Assembly: GCF_900142075.1 (NCBI RefSeq)
Contig: NZ_FQZO01000004.1
Coordinates: forward strand, 124,001-188,000
DNA length: 64,000 nucleotides
Origin: Clostridium amylolyticum
GTDB lineage: Bacteria > Bacillota > Clostridia > Clostridiales > Clostridiaceae
Reading direction: 5' to 3'
Shown here piece after piece: positions 18,646 to 28,000 of the stretch. The stretch's first letter is position 1. The number at the start of each line of letters is the position of its first letter. Made by a program: the position numbers and the translations under genes. The notes below the pieces were generated by a model. It had not been told where the DNA came from. It saw only the letters and a list, made by a program, of their open reading frames with translations, and did no database searches.

Positions 18646-19566
18646 TTAAATAATATATTCTTCTATAAGAAATATAAGTTGTGATGCAACTAAATTTATT
18701 TGTAACTGTGCTTGTACCTTAGTCGGAATAATTTCATTAGTTCCTTTCCCATGTGGTCCTAATTTATTTCTTAAAGTTAAAGTCGGGCTTATAATTCCTT
18801 CATACCAATTTGGTGATTGACTTTTTTCTATAATATTTTTTATTAATGGTAACCCTGTTGCATTATCACTATACTGCCACTTATTAATTGAACTTATTAT
18901 TTTCATTACACTTTCCAATGCACAACAGCAACTTGCAATAGATTCTTTATATCTTTTATGTTTATAATGCTCCAGCCCTTCTAAAAATTCATTATTTGCA
19001 TTTTTAAATCTATCATCCATTAATAATTCTATAGCAGGCTCTATTAACTCTGAATTAATAAAAATATCCTCTTTACATATTATTTTAGGATATGTAGTTG
19101 ATTCTAATACTTTCCCTCGGCCCTCTTCTCTCCAATACTCCTTATATTTTGTTAATTCAAATTTAATTCCTTCAATAGAAAATATATAATTAATATTTTC
19201 TATAAATTCATTCTTTTTATCAATCCAAACCTTTCTGAATTCATTACTTTTAAAGGAATCTTCTATAAAATCTAGAAACATTTCTCCTTCACAATTTAAT
19301 AAAAATGTTCCGACCCCATTCACAATCCCATCATTTCTATCAATCAAATCAAATTTACCTAATCTCATCATAAATACTCTTAATATTTCATCAAAAAAAA
19401 CTTCTACATTGAAATTATTTCTACCCCATCCATATTCTCTATCATTATTTGATAAATCAATTAATAGCATAATTACTCTATTTCTAACTTCTACACTTAT
19501 CTCTATTGGTTTTTCAATTTTATTTCTCTTAGAAAATACCTTAAATACTTCTTTTATCTTTAACAC
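18646..19566 (-). CDS. HEPN-type protein of the STM4504/CBY_0614-like group
   Basis: The C-terminal half has 'RYKESIASCCCALESVMK' and 'RNKLGPHGKG', an Rx5H motif typical of the Abi-C/HEPN-like fold of STM4504/CBY_0614 proteins. The N-terminal half is helical with 'DREYGWGRNNFN'. A TTG at 19575 lies one base after the GGGGAG site; GTG at 19566 has normal spacing, giving 306 residues, so I use it. It precedes the ApeA-like HEPN gene in the same transcript. Two distinct HEPN proteins in one operon suggest a two-component RNase system, possibly active RNase plus regulator; this is inference. Confidence 0.75.
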   Translation of the reverse strand: MLKIKEVFKVFSKRNKIEKPIEISVEVRNRVIMLLIDLSNNDREYGWGRNNFNVEVFFDEILRVFMMRLGKFDLIDRNDGIVNGVGTFLLNCEGEMFLDFIEDSFKSNEFRKVWIDKKNEFIENINYIFSIEGIKFELTKYKEYWREEGRGKVLESTTYPKIICKEDIFINSELIEPAIELLMDDRFKNANNEFLEGLEHYKHKRYKESIASCCCALESVMKIISSINKWQYSDNATGLPLIKNIIEKSQSPNWYEGIISPTLTLRNKLGPHGKGTNEIIPTKVQAQLQINLVASQLIFLIEEYII

Positions 19567-19621
19567 TACTATCAATCTCCCCTTAAACTATTTTAAAATA
19601 TACCTTAAATATTATTATATA

Positions 19622-19648
19622 GAAAAAACTACCTATTAACTAGGTAGT
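19622..19648 (-). terminator. Small terminator on the minus strand
   Basis: An 8-bp stem (19628-19635 with 19641-19648, arm ACTACCTA) is followed by TTTTTT on the minus strand. It may stop read-through from the truncated guanylyltransferase gene into the HEPN operon. Confidence 0.65.
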
Positions 19649-19701
19649 CCTTATGTAAAGTTATTATTTAATTTGCAAACTAATCTATCCACCAACTGTT
19701 C

Positions 19702-19837
19702 AATTTAAAATGCCGAGTTTAGAATGTAAAATGAAGGTTGAAATTCTTTCAGAACTTCTTAAATTATATTTTTCTAAACTAGGCTCGCCCTAGTTTATTC
19801 CTCAATTTTTAATTTTAAATTTTCAATTCTAAATTCA
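19702..19837. repeat. Dispersed palindromic intergenic repeat, family A copy 3
   Basis: It starts with AATTTAAAATG and ends with AATTCTAAATTC in inverted fashion, has the same core as the 11866 copy (TTGAAATTCTTTCAGAA), and an inner AACTAGG/CCTAGTT hairpin. It fills most of the 19576-19900 gap. Confidence 0.7.
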
Positions 19838-19900
19838 ACTCCTCTCCATTTAAATCTATAATTTCATCTATAATTTTAATACTCCTATAACCAATAACGT

Positions 19901-20167
19901 CTAATACGGGGTCTCTTTATTAGCAGGCTCTATAAATATATTTTCATGAGGAATATCAGGAAGCTCTTCTTTTATTTTGTCCACATAATCTCTGTTTGTA
20001 ACCACATAAATATTTGATGTCTCAACTAATGGTTTAATTCTTTCTACTGTATTTACAAGAAAACTCTTATTATTCACTACTTTAAGAAATTGCTTAGGGG
20101 TATCGCTTCTTGAAAGGGGATAAAGTCTGGTTCCTTTTCCTCCTGCTAATATAAGCGCATATAGCAA
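19901..20167 (-). pseudogene. Truncated mannose-1-phosphate guanylyltransferase, N-terminal 88 aa
   Basis: The fragment begins with the nucleotidyltransferase signature 'LILAGGKGTRLYPLSR' and 'PKQFL', the ManC/GMP-type motif, and continues to 'IFIEPANKE', after which a stop follows three codons later. Full proteins have about 350 residues or more, so three quarters are missing. The TTG start at 20167 has a GGAGTG site. The break point coincides with the right edge of the defence island, so the loss may date from island insertion. Non-functional as an enzyme. Confidence 0.85.
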
Positions 20168-20282
20168 AGGTCTTCACTCCATAAAATAACTATGATTTAT
20201 AATATGTGTATCCTATAATAGTTGTGATTGAAGTTTTTTGAGAATAACTTTTACAGAAAAAGCTGTTATTATCAATTGGATT

Positions 20283-20411
20283 TTACCATCCATAAATATC
20301 AAAATGTACACCAGATATATAGTTTTCTATCGCTCTTTTTATATATGGTATAGTATTACAAGGAAGATTATCTATCTCAAACCATGATAGGTCATCACAC
20401 TTTTCTGATTG
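20283..20411 (-). pseudogene. C-terminal remnant of a NUDIX hydrolase
   Basis: The minus-strand frame reads '...EKCDDLSWFEIDNLP' and 'TIPYIKRAIENYISG' to a stop, which is the usual C-terminus of a family of NUDIX hydrolases. The NUDIX box itself is absent. Upstream it merges with an unrelated small ORF in another frame, so it is a deletion remnant. Confidence 0.65.
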
Positions 20412-20488
20412 AGTAGTTTCTTTCTTTTGTTTTGTAACTGCTTGATTTCTTCTTCTGTATTTATGATTTGTTCTTCTATGTTTTTCAT
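20372..20488 (-). other. Small ORF like DUF3847 proteins of conjugative elements, 38 aa, fused into the NUDIX remnant
   Basis: ATG 20488 has a GGAAAAG site. The peptide starts 'MKNIEEQIINTEEEIKQLQN' and continues with a basic segment, a coiled-coil pattern like the small DUF3847 proteins of conjugative elements. The frame is cut off after ~30 residues by the NUDIX remnant. This is an apparent scar of a lost mobile element. Confidence 0.35.
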
Positions 20489-20520
20489 TTTTTCTTTTCC
20501 TTTCTTCTTGTTTTTGAGCA

Positions 20521-20556
20521 ACAAAAAACAGTAAACCGTTTTTGATTTACTGTTTC
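20521..20556 (-). terminator. Terminator of the 99-aa membrane protein gene
   Basis: A 10-bp stem (20526-20535 with 20546-20555, arm AAACAGTAAA) is followed by TTTTTTG on the minus strand. Confidence 0.7.
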
Positions 20557-20586
20557 AATTACTATGCTTTATCCCTTATTTAACTA

Positions 20587-20886
20587 TTATTCTTCATTTT
20601 GGATATTGTTTTTCTTTACTTCTCGTTTTCCAATAAAATAAAAACTTCCCAAACAAATAATAAACATCTGTACAAATATTATTAGAATAGCAATCCAGAA
20701 ATGAAAATCTAATATTCCTGTATACTTGTTGCCATATAATGTATAGTTATTAATTGCAAATATTACCGTTAATGCGATACTACTCACTATTGTCGACAAT
20801 AGAATAACTTTTTTATCGATCTTATCAGATATTACAATTAAATTTCCCAACCATAAATTTCTTAAAAAGATTTGTATTATTAACAC
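20587..20886 (-). CDS. Small membrane protein, 99 aa, possibly N-terminally truncated
   Basis: Two clear hydrophobic segments are visible (about residues 27-45 and 62-88), followed by a charged lysine/glutamate tail. The only start in frame is GTG 20886, without a good ribosome site. The frame remains open for another ~37 codons upstream, through hydrophobic codons and into a degenerate repeat array, with no ATG. This suggests the 5' part of a larger gene was lost. No family recognised. Confidence 0.45.
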   Translation of the reverse strand: MLIIQIFLRNLWLGNLIVISDKIDKKVILLSTIVSSIALTVIFAINNYTLYGNKYTGILDFHFWIAILIIFVQMFIICLGSFYFIGKREVKKNNIQNEE

Positions 20887-20920
20887 TGATAAACATATAA
20901 GCTCTATATAAAAAGGTGAA

Positions 20921-21052
20921 TTGCAAAGCGAAATTTCCGTTTGTATTACGAGAATCCAGTTTTGAAAATGAATTTATTATTTTGTAAACAAAAATCTCGA
21001 TTTATAAATGAAAATCACATTTTGTAAGCAAAATTCTCAGTTGCATTTACTT
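20921..21052. repeat. Degenerate ~20-bp tandem repeat array
   Basis: On the minus strand about six diverged units follow the pattern GAGATTTTCGTTTACAAAAT (for example TGAGAATTTTGCTTACAAAAT and CGAGATTTTTGTTTACAAAAT). Unit length varies from 19 to 23. The rest of the 20887-21239 gap is AT-rich. Confidence 0.6.
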
Positions 21053-21074
21053 TTTATCTTAATCCTCTCTTATC

Positions 21075-21105
21075 AAAAAAGCCTGTACATATCATGCACA
21101 GACTT
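21075..21105 (-). terminator. Terminator after the lipoprotein gene
   Basis: The imperfect stem GTCTGTGCAT/ATGTACAGGC is followed by TTTTTTG on the minus strand, about 135 bases past the lipoprotein stop codon. Confidence 0.7.
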
Positions 21106-21239
21106 TATTTAATCTCAATATTAATAATGAAATAATGTGTATCCCCCACCATCATTGAAGCATAACTAAATATTTTACTTCTCATGCTATTCTCATACTA
21201 TTGAATAGTAAAATTGCATTGACTTATATAATTCAGATA

Positions 21240-22052
21240 TCATTTTATATTAAAATACTTTATATATTCTTTTTCCAACTCATCTAATTCCTTTCCAAAG
21301 GCTCCTTTAAAGTCTAGTTTTTCAGATGAATAGTACAATTTTTTTATCTTTTCTCTCCCATAAACCTTATCTAGAAAAATAAAGAAAGTTCCTGCTTGTA
21401 TATAAGCATTCTTCCTCTTAATCTTCTTCTCTGCAGTAAGATTTTTATCTAGGCCCTCGTAAAACTCTCCATCATTATCTATTAACTGCTGTAAAGACGT
21501 ATAGTTAACTTTTATAAGGTCTATGGAATCTTCCACTGAAACTCTTGCAAATTCTTTAGTAGAGCCATCTATAAAGGGTTCAACCGCTTTATCACCATAT
21601 TTTTCTTGCATCAAAACAGCTATTCCTTCTGTAAAAAATTTACTTCCTGCACTCATGGATGTATTACTATTACATAGTACATGGGTCAACTCGTGAACTA
21701 TGAGCGCATGATTACTCTCAAGCATCCACTTGTTTAACATTGTAATGTTTCCACTAGAATACCCAATACCGTTTTCTCGAACATGTACGCTATAGTCATC
21801 AATTGTATCAAAATCAAAATATTTAACAACATCTAATACCGCTTGTTGAGCTTTTTTTCTAGTTTCGTTAATTAAGTTTTCTGAAAGTTCTACATTAACA
21901 GCTGTTATATCAATTTTTATATCTTCACTCTTAAGGGAATTGATTTTTGCATTTTTTTCTTTTGATTCCTTAACTGTTTGTCCACCACTACATCCAAATA
22001 AAAATACACAGGTTAACATCGGAGCTATTATTCTTTTAATAATTTTCTCCAT
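21240..22052 (-). CDS. Lipoprotein with zinc-metallopeptidase motif
   Basis: The 270-aa protein has a lipoprotein signal peptide ending 'VFLFGC' (Cys21 is the lipidation site), then a linker and a gluzincin-like domain with 'LIVHELTHVL' containing HExxH. A downstream Glu in 'FFTEGIAVLMQE' fits the third zinc ligand of the peptidase MA class. It should sit on the outer face of the membrane. The start at 22052 follows GGAGGAATATT. A 48-base gap separates it from the upstream small membrane protein gene, with which it may be co-transcribed. Substrate unknown. Confidence 0.8.
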   Translation of the reverse strand: MEKIIKRIIAPMLTCVFLFGCSGGQTVKESKEKNAKINSLKSEDIKIDITAVNVELSENLINETRKKAQQAVLDVVKYFDFDTIDDYSVHVRENGIGYSSGNITMLNKWMLESNHALIVHELTHVLCNSNTSMSAGSKFFTEGIAVLMQEKYGDKAVEPFIDGSTKEFARVSVEDSIDLIKVNYTSLQQLIDNDGEFYEGLDKNLTAEKKIKRKNAYIQAGTFFIFLDKVYGREKIKKLYYSSEKLDFKGAFGKELDELEKEYIKYFNIK

Positions 22053-22100
22053 AATATTCCTCCTATAACACTTTATTAAAAATAGTAGACCTTAATTCAA

Positions 22101-22406
22101 TTAAATTTTTCCTGCTATAACGCATGACATCATCATGACTGCTGCCACTATCAAAGAATTAATCAATATTGAAAATAAATCCCAAATTTCATTAAACCTG
22201 TTATTATTACTTTTGTTAATTCCTCCTTCAGTAAATGAAGTTACAGTTCTTTCACGATAACTATTGACTCTTTTATTAGATGAAAAAACACTGGCAACTC
22301 CCATCAGTCCAGTAATGGATCCCACTATAAACAATATATTCCTAAGTGTTGTTGAGTTCCTGACTCCCACTATCCAAGAAATTAAAATTATTAAACAAGA
22401 TAACAT
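22101..22406 (-). CDS. Small membrane protein, 101 aa
   Basis: Hydrophobic segments lie at residues 1-15, 23-42 and 80-98, with a polar middle. The ATG at 22406 has a weak ribosome site and falls in the middle of a hydrophobic run that continues upstream in frame ('INLLILGL'), so the true start may be a few codons earlier at an unusual codon or may be lost. It is the upstream neighbour of the lipoprotein gene. Not recognised. Confidence 0.5.
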   Translation of the reverse strand: MLSCLIILISWIVGVRNSTTLRNILFIVGSITGLMGVASVFSSNKRVNSYRERTVTSFTEGGINKSNNNRFNEIWDLFSILINSLIVAAVMMMSCVIAGKI

Positions 22407-22702
22407 TAATCCTAAGATAAGTAAGTTTATACAAATTTTTAATTGTAAAAACAGGGCTCTTTTTCTTTATTATTGTTTCTAACAATTAAGTAAAGCTCAA
22501 TTATACTATTCTTTATGTTGAAATCAATTTATTATTAATTTACAATAATAGTAATATATAATAATTTAACATTTATTACTTTATTTAGCAATACAAAAAG
22601 TAATCTTAAATGAAAAAACAATACTGTACTTATAATTTCTTATGATATAAACTTTGAAAATCAGTAAAATTGCCAATTTACTTTAATAGGAGGAATATGG
22701 AA

Positions 22703-22855
22703 ATGATAAATATTACACATAATAAAAAAATACATAGGAAAATAATTGAGTATATCTTTGTCTCAATCCTATGTATTTTAAATATTATATATTTTATGGA
22801 ATATGGTAATTATAATATCATCAGTCCATCTCAGATACCTAAACAAATGCTTTAA
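22703..22855 (+). CDS. Small single-pass membrane peptide, 50 aa
   Basis: A perfect AGGAGG at 22688-22693 precedes ATG 22703 (nine bases) and ATG 22697 (three bases). The peptide has a basic N-terminus and one hydrophobic segment, 'IFVSILCILNIIYFM'. Its 3' end overlaps the convergent kinase gene by 17 bases. Inside it lies an inverted repeat ACATAGGA..TCCTATGT with inner ATTGAG/CTCAAT followed by TTTT, which could act as a terminator or RNA structure. Otherwise the 22407-22838 gap shows nothing. Confidence 0.4.
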   Translation: MINITHNKKIHRKIIEYIFVSILCILNIIYFMEYGNYNIISPSQIPKQML

Positions 22856-23843
22856 ACTTATTAAAGTCAATATCAATGTACGGCACTCGATGTTGGATAT
22901 CATATCTCATATTTTCTAAATAGTCTTTCTGATAATCATTAAGCTCACTTTTTTTCCATAATTTTAAAATAAAGCTATATGAACAAATCCTTCTATATTC
23001 TAAAAGTAATGGTATTTTAACTATCCATTTTTCTTCAATTTTATTTTCTTCTAAATATCCTTTTAAAAAGCTTTCAATAAATTCAACTCCAAATAAGCTA
23101 CGCTCTTGTACATTATCTCTAGGAATTGTTTGTAAAGAATGATAAATAGCAATGGCAATATCACAAGCATACCAGTGATATAAGCAATCATTAAAATCAA
23201 AAACTGTTATTTCATCATCATAAATAAAAAAATTGTATTGATGAAAATCATTATGTATCAAACCATAAGAGTTCTTATCTTTTGGGAAAGTATTCATTTC
23301 GTTTATTATTTTATTCCATATATTGTAAATAACACAATCTCTCTCAGCAAATGAATATTCTTCTTTAAAGTAAATATCTTCATTCCATTGTATCCGTTTA
23401 GACATTCGTTCTTTTGGCCTATAATCCTTTGTTATACTATGGATTTTCCCCATTGCCTTTCCCCATTTATAAAATAACACTTCATTCCATTCATTAATGT
23501 TATGTACTCTTGGTAGATGACCCTTAGCTTTTTCAAATAATGAAACAAAATAACATTCATTATTATCATATACAACTTCTACAAGCTTATTATTTATAGA
23601 TGGAATAATTTTAGATACATTTGTTTGCATATGAAATAGGTAGTTTACATAATCCATTTCAGCTTCATATTGTGGCAAATTACAAAAAGATTGTTTTGAG
23701 ATTCTTAGAATATATTCATGGTTTCCATCTTGTAACTCATAGATTAAATTAGTTGAATTACCAATCTCATTAATATTAAATTGCAATATCTTTAATTGAA
23801 AAAGTTTAAAAATATCGTTTAAAATTAAATTATTATTATTCAT
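22839..23843 (-). CDS. Aminoglycoside phosphotransferase (APH)-fold kinase
   Basis: The 334-aa protein has the APH-type catalytic loop 'LIHNDFHQYNFF' with HxDxxxxN and the metal-binding 'VFDFND' a few residues on. Family members phosphorylate antibiotics, choline, homoserine or other small alcohols, and the substrate cannot be read from sequence; general metabolism is more likely than resistance. An open frame extends upstream to 23903, but AGGAGG lies five bases before ATG 23841-23843, which sets the start. The HAD phosphatase gene lies 76 bases upstream on the same strand, so the two may be co-expressed. Confidence 0.85.
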   Translation of the reverse strand: MNNNNLILNDIFKLFQLKILQFNINEIGNSTNLIYELQDGNHEYILRISKQSFCNLPQYEAEMDYVNYLFHMQTNVSKIIPSINNKLVEVVYDNNECYFVSLFEKAKGHLPRVHNINEWNEVLFYKWGKAMGKIHSITKDYRPKERMSKRIQWNEDIYFKEEYSFAERDCVIYNIWNKIINEMNTFPKDKNSYGLIHNDFHQYNFFIYDDEITVFDFNDCLYHWYACDIAIAIYHSLQTIPRDNVQERSLFGVEFIESFLKGYLEENKIEEKWIVKIPLLLEYRRICSYSFILKLWKKSELNDYQKDYLENMRYDIQHRVPYIDIDFNKFKAFV

Positions 23844-23919
23844 TTTTCCTCCTAATTTGCAGAAAATAGAAAAATTATTCAGACAAAATAAGAAAATCGC
23901 CAAGTATACATACTTTGGA

Positions 23920-24561
23920 TTATCTACAGAATATGTATTTAAGAATATCTGTTAAATCATCTGTATCAACTGCATATATTGCACTTTTTTTAACTTCCGC
24001 AGAACTGTTTATAGCTATAGACTTTTCGCAATATTCAAAAAGTGGAATATCCGTTGAACCATCGCCTACAGCAATGCATTCTTCAGGTTTTATACTGTTA
24101 TTTTCACAAAAATGTTGTAAACATGAAATTTTTTGCTCAGCTCCAATGTAATTAAGAATTTTTCCAGTAAACTCCCCTTCAATAACTTCGTAATCGCTGC
24201 CATAATAATCATCAAATCCCCAAATATTACATACAACTTTTGCTACTTGCTTTGGACCCACAGTAATAACAATGCATTTAATATTTTCTTCATGTAACGC
24301 TTCAACTACATCCTTGATATTTTTTAAAGGTTTTGCAACCTCAAGAAAATATTGAGCAATTTTGCGTTCTTCAAGACCTAAAAGTAATTCTGCTCGAAGA
24401 TAATCTGCTGATATGTAGTTAATCATACCTTTTTCTTCCTGTTCTTGAATGAAAGAGTGCTCTTTTTCTTTTCCATTTAAAATGCATGGTACCATAACTG
24501 AATGAATTTCTCTAATAAGAGTATCATCCAAATCAAAACAAACGAGTTTCAAACTTTCCAT
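23920..24561 (-). CDS. HAD-superfamily phosphatase (phosphoserine phosphatase-like)
   Basis: Motif I 'CFDLDDTLI' carries the nucleophile and acid Asp pair, motif II is in 'CIVITVG', and motif III/IV 'VGDGSTDIPLFEYC' contains the two acidic metal ligands. The helical cap lies between motifs I and II as in SerB-type enzymes. A GTG at 24579 overlaps the GGAGG ribosome site, so ATG at 24561 is the start (213 aa). Substrate is unknown. It is followed by the APH-like kinase gene on the same strand. Confidence 0.85.
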   Translation of the reverse strand: MESLKLVCFDLDDTLIREIHSVMVPCILNGKEKEHSFIQEQEEKGMINYISADYLRAELLLGLEERKIAQYFLEVAKPLKNIKDVVEALHEENIKCIVITVGPKQVAKVVCNIWGFDDYYGSDYEVIEGEFTGKILNYIGAEQKISCLQHFCENNSIKPEECIAVGDGSTDIPLFEYCEKSIAINSSAEVKKSAIYAVDTDDLTDILKYIFCR

Positions 24562-24821
24562 TCTTAAATGTACCTCCACTAAATAAAAAGTATGTTAATT
24601 TTCCAGTATATTGCTATTACATAACTTACAACAAGCGTATTTATAATTCAAATATTCAATATGCTTCTATAAATTTCCTACACAAGATGTATTCTACAAT
24701 TTCACTTATATTCCTTTATTTTCAACTAAACTTAATTATATCTTACAATAAAATGCATATGCTTCCTCTAAAATTAGTAGGTTTAAAACCAATCCTATAG
24801 CTTACATTTACTTCAAATAAC

Positions 24822-24950
24822 CTACGTCATGCATAAAGTTGCTTCTTTATTATCAGGCTCCTTGAAAATATTTTCATGAACGATAGCTTTAGTAGAGATA
24901 ATGTATAAAGTTACTAGGCATGAATAGTGTCTTTCGTAGATATTAACTGT
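24822..24950 (-). pseudogene. Second remnant of a mannose-1-phosphate guanylyltransferase gene
   Basis: Forty-three codons without start end in a stop. The peptide contains 'LYIISTKAIVHENIFKEP' followed by 'DNKEATLC', which matches the 'HENIFIEPANKE' region of the fragment at 19901-20167 and continues a few residues farther into the family pattern. DNA identity around TTCATGAAAATATTTTC is clear. It lies in the otherwise empty 24580-25030 gap. Confidence 0.7.
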
Positions 24951-24985
24951 AAAGTATATGATATTAAGAAGCTTTAAGTAGTATT

Positions 24986-25024
24986 AAGAGCCTCAATAGG
25001 TTTGTAAAACCTATTGAGGCTCTT
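24986..25024. terminator. Strong hairpin after the cell-wall glycosidase gene
   Basis: A 15-bp perfect stem (24986-25000 with 25010-25024, arm AAGAGCCTCAATAGG). The T-rich tail is on the plus strand (TTGTATTTTTATTTT); on the minus strand, the side of the adjacent gene, it is weak. Confidence 0.7.
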
Positions 25025-25030
25025 GTATTT

Positions 25031-28000
25031 TTATTTTAGCTTTTTCTTTCTTTTTGTAGAGCTTAACATCACCGCTCCAGTTAATACTGTCAATATAGCT
25101 ACTATTAATAAAGCGTTATAAGAACTACTTCCTGTTTTAGGTAAGTTTTCAACTTTATTATTATCTTTGTTGCCGTTATTTTCAGTTTGGTTTCCACCAT
25201 TGTTTGATGGATTTTCTGGTTTATTTTCTTCAACATTGCCAGGGTTTTCTGGATTGGTTGGTTTTTCTTCTTCAGGAATTATTACAGGGGCTTCTCCTTG
25301 AAGGGTAGCTGCTAGCAGTGTATGGTTTCCACTAGTTGCATACTTTTCATCCACATGGCTTTTTACATATAAAGTTTGTCCATCATTTTTAGCCTTGTAT
25401 CTTATTTCAAAAACCTTATATTGTGATGTAGTTTTATTCTCAATGGCATCTACTTTTATATCTGCGCTGTTATCGCTTAAATATGCCATTATAGATGCTT
25501 TACTCTTATAAACGCTGGTATAAATTCTTAATACTCTTTCTTTAGTATCTGCTGGAGCGGTTATAAGCCATCCGTCACCTAATCCATTTAAAGTCTTGTC
25601 TTCTCCATTAAATACTAAACCATAGATTGAATTAGAAGATTCCACTTCTTCTGTTCCATCCTGCCATATGAAATTAACTTTTGAATCTTTAAGTACAGCT
25701 ATAGCATTTTTTTGAAGTACATCGAAGTTTATATAATTTTTAGTATTAGCTTTTCTCTCTACCTTAGTACTTTGAGTTTTACCATATCTTACCCAATCTA
25801 AGGTTCCTTCTTTAGTTAAATCCACTATAGCTTCTGGATCATTTATTTTCATGTCTATGCTGCCACCTTCTACCAATTTAGGCAAGGTAACCTTAAAGTT
25901 AATAGCATTAGATCTTTTGCTTTCAACATTACCTGAGTAAGCATAAACCTTAAACTCATAATTTACTTCTGGATATAGTTTATCTAAGCTTATAGAAGAG
26001 TTTGTAGCATCTTTTACATCTACTTTATTAATTTTGTAATTATCTGTTTTATACTCTACCACATAACCTTCAGCATTTTTAACCCCGCTCCAGGAAACAT
26101 TCACGCTCTTTTCCTTTTGTTCCACTTTATTTAATACTGGAACTTGTATGGTTTGTGAAGGTTGCTCTTTTGCCGCTTCATTCTTTAATGTAATGGTTAC
26201 TTCCTTAGTATCCTTAGATATTTCTACTATTCCCTTTTCATTATTTATAGTACCGCTGGTAACTGAAGCTATATTATTCTTTAAAAATGGCATTTCTATG
26301 CTTATGGTGTTTTCAGGAGTATCTTGCAGCATGGAAACCTTTATGTTCTTACCTTCAGATACCATGCTAAAGCCTGTGTGTTTATTATTACCTATGCCAT
26401 AGTTAGATACCTTTATTTCTTCCCCTTTAGCCAGCCACTCTGTAGGAATTCCTCTTCCTAATATGATCTTACCATCTATTTTTTCAGCTATTAGAGAATC
26501 AAATAAAACTTTTGTATTTACTGATTGTCCCCACATATGCTGGTTGGAACCACCCCCGCCTGGTGCATGAGGTATATTCCATAATGAGCTCTCTTTAGGA
26601 TAATTTATTCCTTCCCACCATCCAAAAGGACCGCTCATACTCTTGTTTATCATGAACTCATAAGCTTTTATTCCTGCATCTCTGTATTTTTCTCCTACTA
26701 ATGCAGCACTTCCATAACCAGCGTTATAAGCACTGCTATATATACCGTGAGGATATCCTCCAAAATTGTATGGCTCTAAAAGATCTTTTAATCTATTAAA
26801 TCCATAAGCATAAGTGTCATCTATCTTTTCAAAGGATACACCTTCCTGACTTCCATTAAATAGATATCCATCCCAAGCCCATCTTCCAAAAAGGAACATG
26901 GAAGCCCAGTTAGCATCTCTTGGATCTTCACAACGGTTAAAGTCATTTGGCTCTACCATAGAAACAGGGATATAGTTTAATGAATATTTCTTCATAGTAT
27001 CTGATAAAGTGTTATTGACTACCTTTAATAAATCATCATACTGTGCTTTAGCCCATTGAAGTTCTTCTTTTTCCCCTAGCTGCTCACAAATATATCTATA
27101 GGATAATAGCCCAAAAAGAGCAGACCAGTTATCTATAGTCCAATGACCAGTAGAGTCTATGGCATAGGTTTGTTTAATTATACCTTTACCATTATCTATT
27201 CTATCTTCTTCTATTTTGTGGGTATTAGTTTTTATCACATCAAACTTCTCTTTAATATATTCTATATCTCCTGTTTTACGAAGATATATTGCAAAAGGCC
27301 AGCTGTATTTCCACTTAGCATCATCAAATTGAAGCTTTGCAGGAAGCGTTCCTAATAAGTCCTTAGCCTCTGAAAAATCCCCTAAAGTAAATAGGGTAGC
27401 AACAATACCTATGGTATCATGGTCATAAATCTTGTCGTAGCCATTTTCTCCAACGTTTACATTTTTACCGTCTTTTACGATATGAGTGTAAATATATCCT
27501 GCTTTATATGCATTTATTAAACTTTTATTAGGAAGTTTTTCTATCTGTGCAATGGAACTTAATTTTGTATCCCAATAATTTCTCATGTTAGTAAAATGAG
27601 TGTCATAGGATCCAGCAGCAGCTATTTCTGCATCGCTTGGCCAAGCATAGTCTTTACCAAATCTATCTGCAGCTATAGCATAATCTCTTACCACAGTTTC
27701 ACCAGGGTTTATTACAAATTTATCTGACGCTGCTTCATTTAAAGGAATGAGCTCAGGAGACACCACTGGTAATAGCTTTGCTATATTAGATTTATTGGTA
27801 ACAGTATATCTTGAGTAAGCAACTTCAAAGTCATTGCCATTTAAGTTTACCTTATCAGCAAAACTTTCAAGTTTAATATCTAATTGATCCTTATTATATT
27901 CGTTTACAAAGCATGGAAGATATTCAGAGTGGTTGTACCATTTTATTTTAGTTTCTACATTTGTAACTCCAAATCTTACAATTAAATTACTCCTATCCCT

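Noticed and set aside
20921..21052. CRISPR array
   Set aside because: The units are only ~20 bases, highly diverged, touch each other without spacers, and no cas genes are present.
23844..23903. Longer N-terminus for the APH-like kinase
   Set aside because: A clear AGGAGG lies inside this extension, directly before ATG 23843.
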